A stretch of 64,000 bases of DNA from Dipteris shenzhenensis. Lineage: Eukaryota > Polypodiophyta > Polypodiopsida > Gleicheniales. The stretch lies in assembly GCA_047967505.1 (NCBI GenBank), contig CM106540.1. The stretch is one strand, 5' to 3'. The translations under genes and the position numbers were made by a program. Shown one piece after another: positions 63,887-64,000 of the stretch. The notes below the pieces were generated by a model. The model was not told the origin of the DNA. It searched no databases and saw nothing but the letters and a program-made list of their open reading frames with translations. How positions within the stretch are numbered: position 1 is the first letter of the stretch; each line of letters begins with the position of its first letter.

Positions 63887-64000
63887 CTATTGAGAGGACA
63901 CCGAAAACAAGCAGTGGGAGCTGTTCTTGAAGACAGTCAGTGACAAGTACAGCCAGCACAGATCTGTACTTGATACTTGCAGTGTATGCATTGTCAGATT

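Noticed and set aside
28096-64000. Upstream argJ exons (GMIHPNMATM and NRSFNQIT regions)
   Set aside because: I looked for the reverse-complement patterns of these conserved segments and did not find a convincing match. They may lie beyond the window or have been missed by eye.
1-64000. CRISPR arrays, tRNA and rRNA genes
   Set aside because: No regularly spaced repeat-spacer structure, tRNA cloverleaf with A/B boxes or conserved rRNA segment was noticed. The tRNA-like signals are primer-binding sites only.

Overview
This is nuclear DNA of a land plant with a large, transposon-rich genome. Three things point there: plant LINEs whose ORF1 carries a DUF4283-like region and a zinc knuckle, several LTR elements with the copia primer-binding site TGGTATCAGAGC, and fragments of plant housekeeping genes (plastid arginine-pathway ArgJ, an alpha-expansin, plastid-type glucose-6-phosphate isomerase). 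Giant TE-filled introns and a MULE-like transposase relic would suit a fern, lycophyte or gymnosperm, but I cannot settle the taxon from the sequence.

The only host gene that looks intact is argJ (glutamate N-acetyltransferase) on the minus strand. Four consecutive exons are visible: 28095-27973, 27848-27786, 1432-1355 and 1205-1060. All join in frame with GT/AG borders. Two introns are tiny (124 and 149 bp), but the one between the second and third visible exons is 26,353 bp. So positions 1433-27785 are intron. The 5' exons and the last exon lie outside the window, or were not found in it.

Regions. 1-1059: LINE 3' ends and short hairpin modules ending in (A)n(TG)n. 1433-27785: the giant intron. 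It holds an LTR with PBS, about four copies of one LINE family ('LINE-D', one with inverted internal segments, one carrying a nested LINE with a 14-bp target duplication), a hAT fragment, another LTR/PBS, a nearly complete 7-kb LINE ('LINE-A', 18.5-25.8 kb) and copia remnants. 28.1-34.3 kb: gag-like remnant, a tandem duplication and a minus-strand copy of a third LINE family ('LINE-C'). 34.3-39.0 kb: a decayed relative of LINE-A ('LINE-B'). 39.2-40.3 kb: probable long LTR. 43.2-46.3 kb: MULE-like transposase pseudogene. 47.7-51.5 kb: expansin pseudogene, a perfect palindrome and a decayed spliced gene with an HRT motif. 52.5-55.2 kb: an LTR/PBS and a compact two-LTR (TRIM-like) element. 55.9-62.5 kb: copia integrase remnant and two LINE-C-type copies head to tail. 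63.0-64.0 kb: an LTR with PBS whose internal region contains minisatellites and an antisense glucose-6-phosphate isomerase fragment.

Nearly every mobile ORF is broken, so most are annotated as mobile elements or pseudogenes. The most notable signal is at the LINE 3' ends: a hairpin, an AT-rich TAATATAA stretch, TTTTCACC-like sequence, an A-run and (TG)n. The same layout recurs in free-standing modules of about 60-110 bp, which look like an undescribed SINE-like family parasitising the LINE 3' end.
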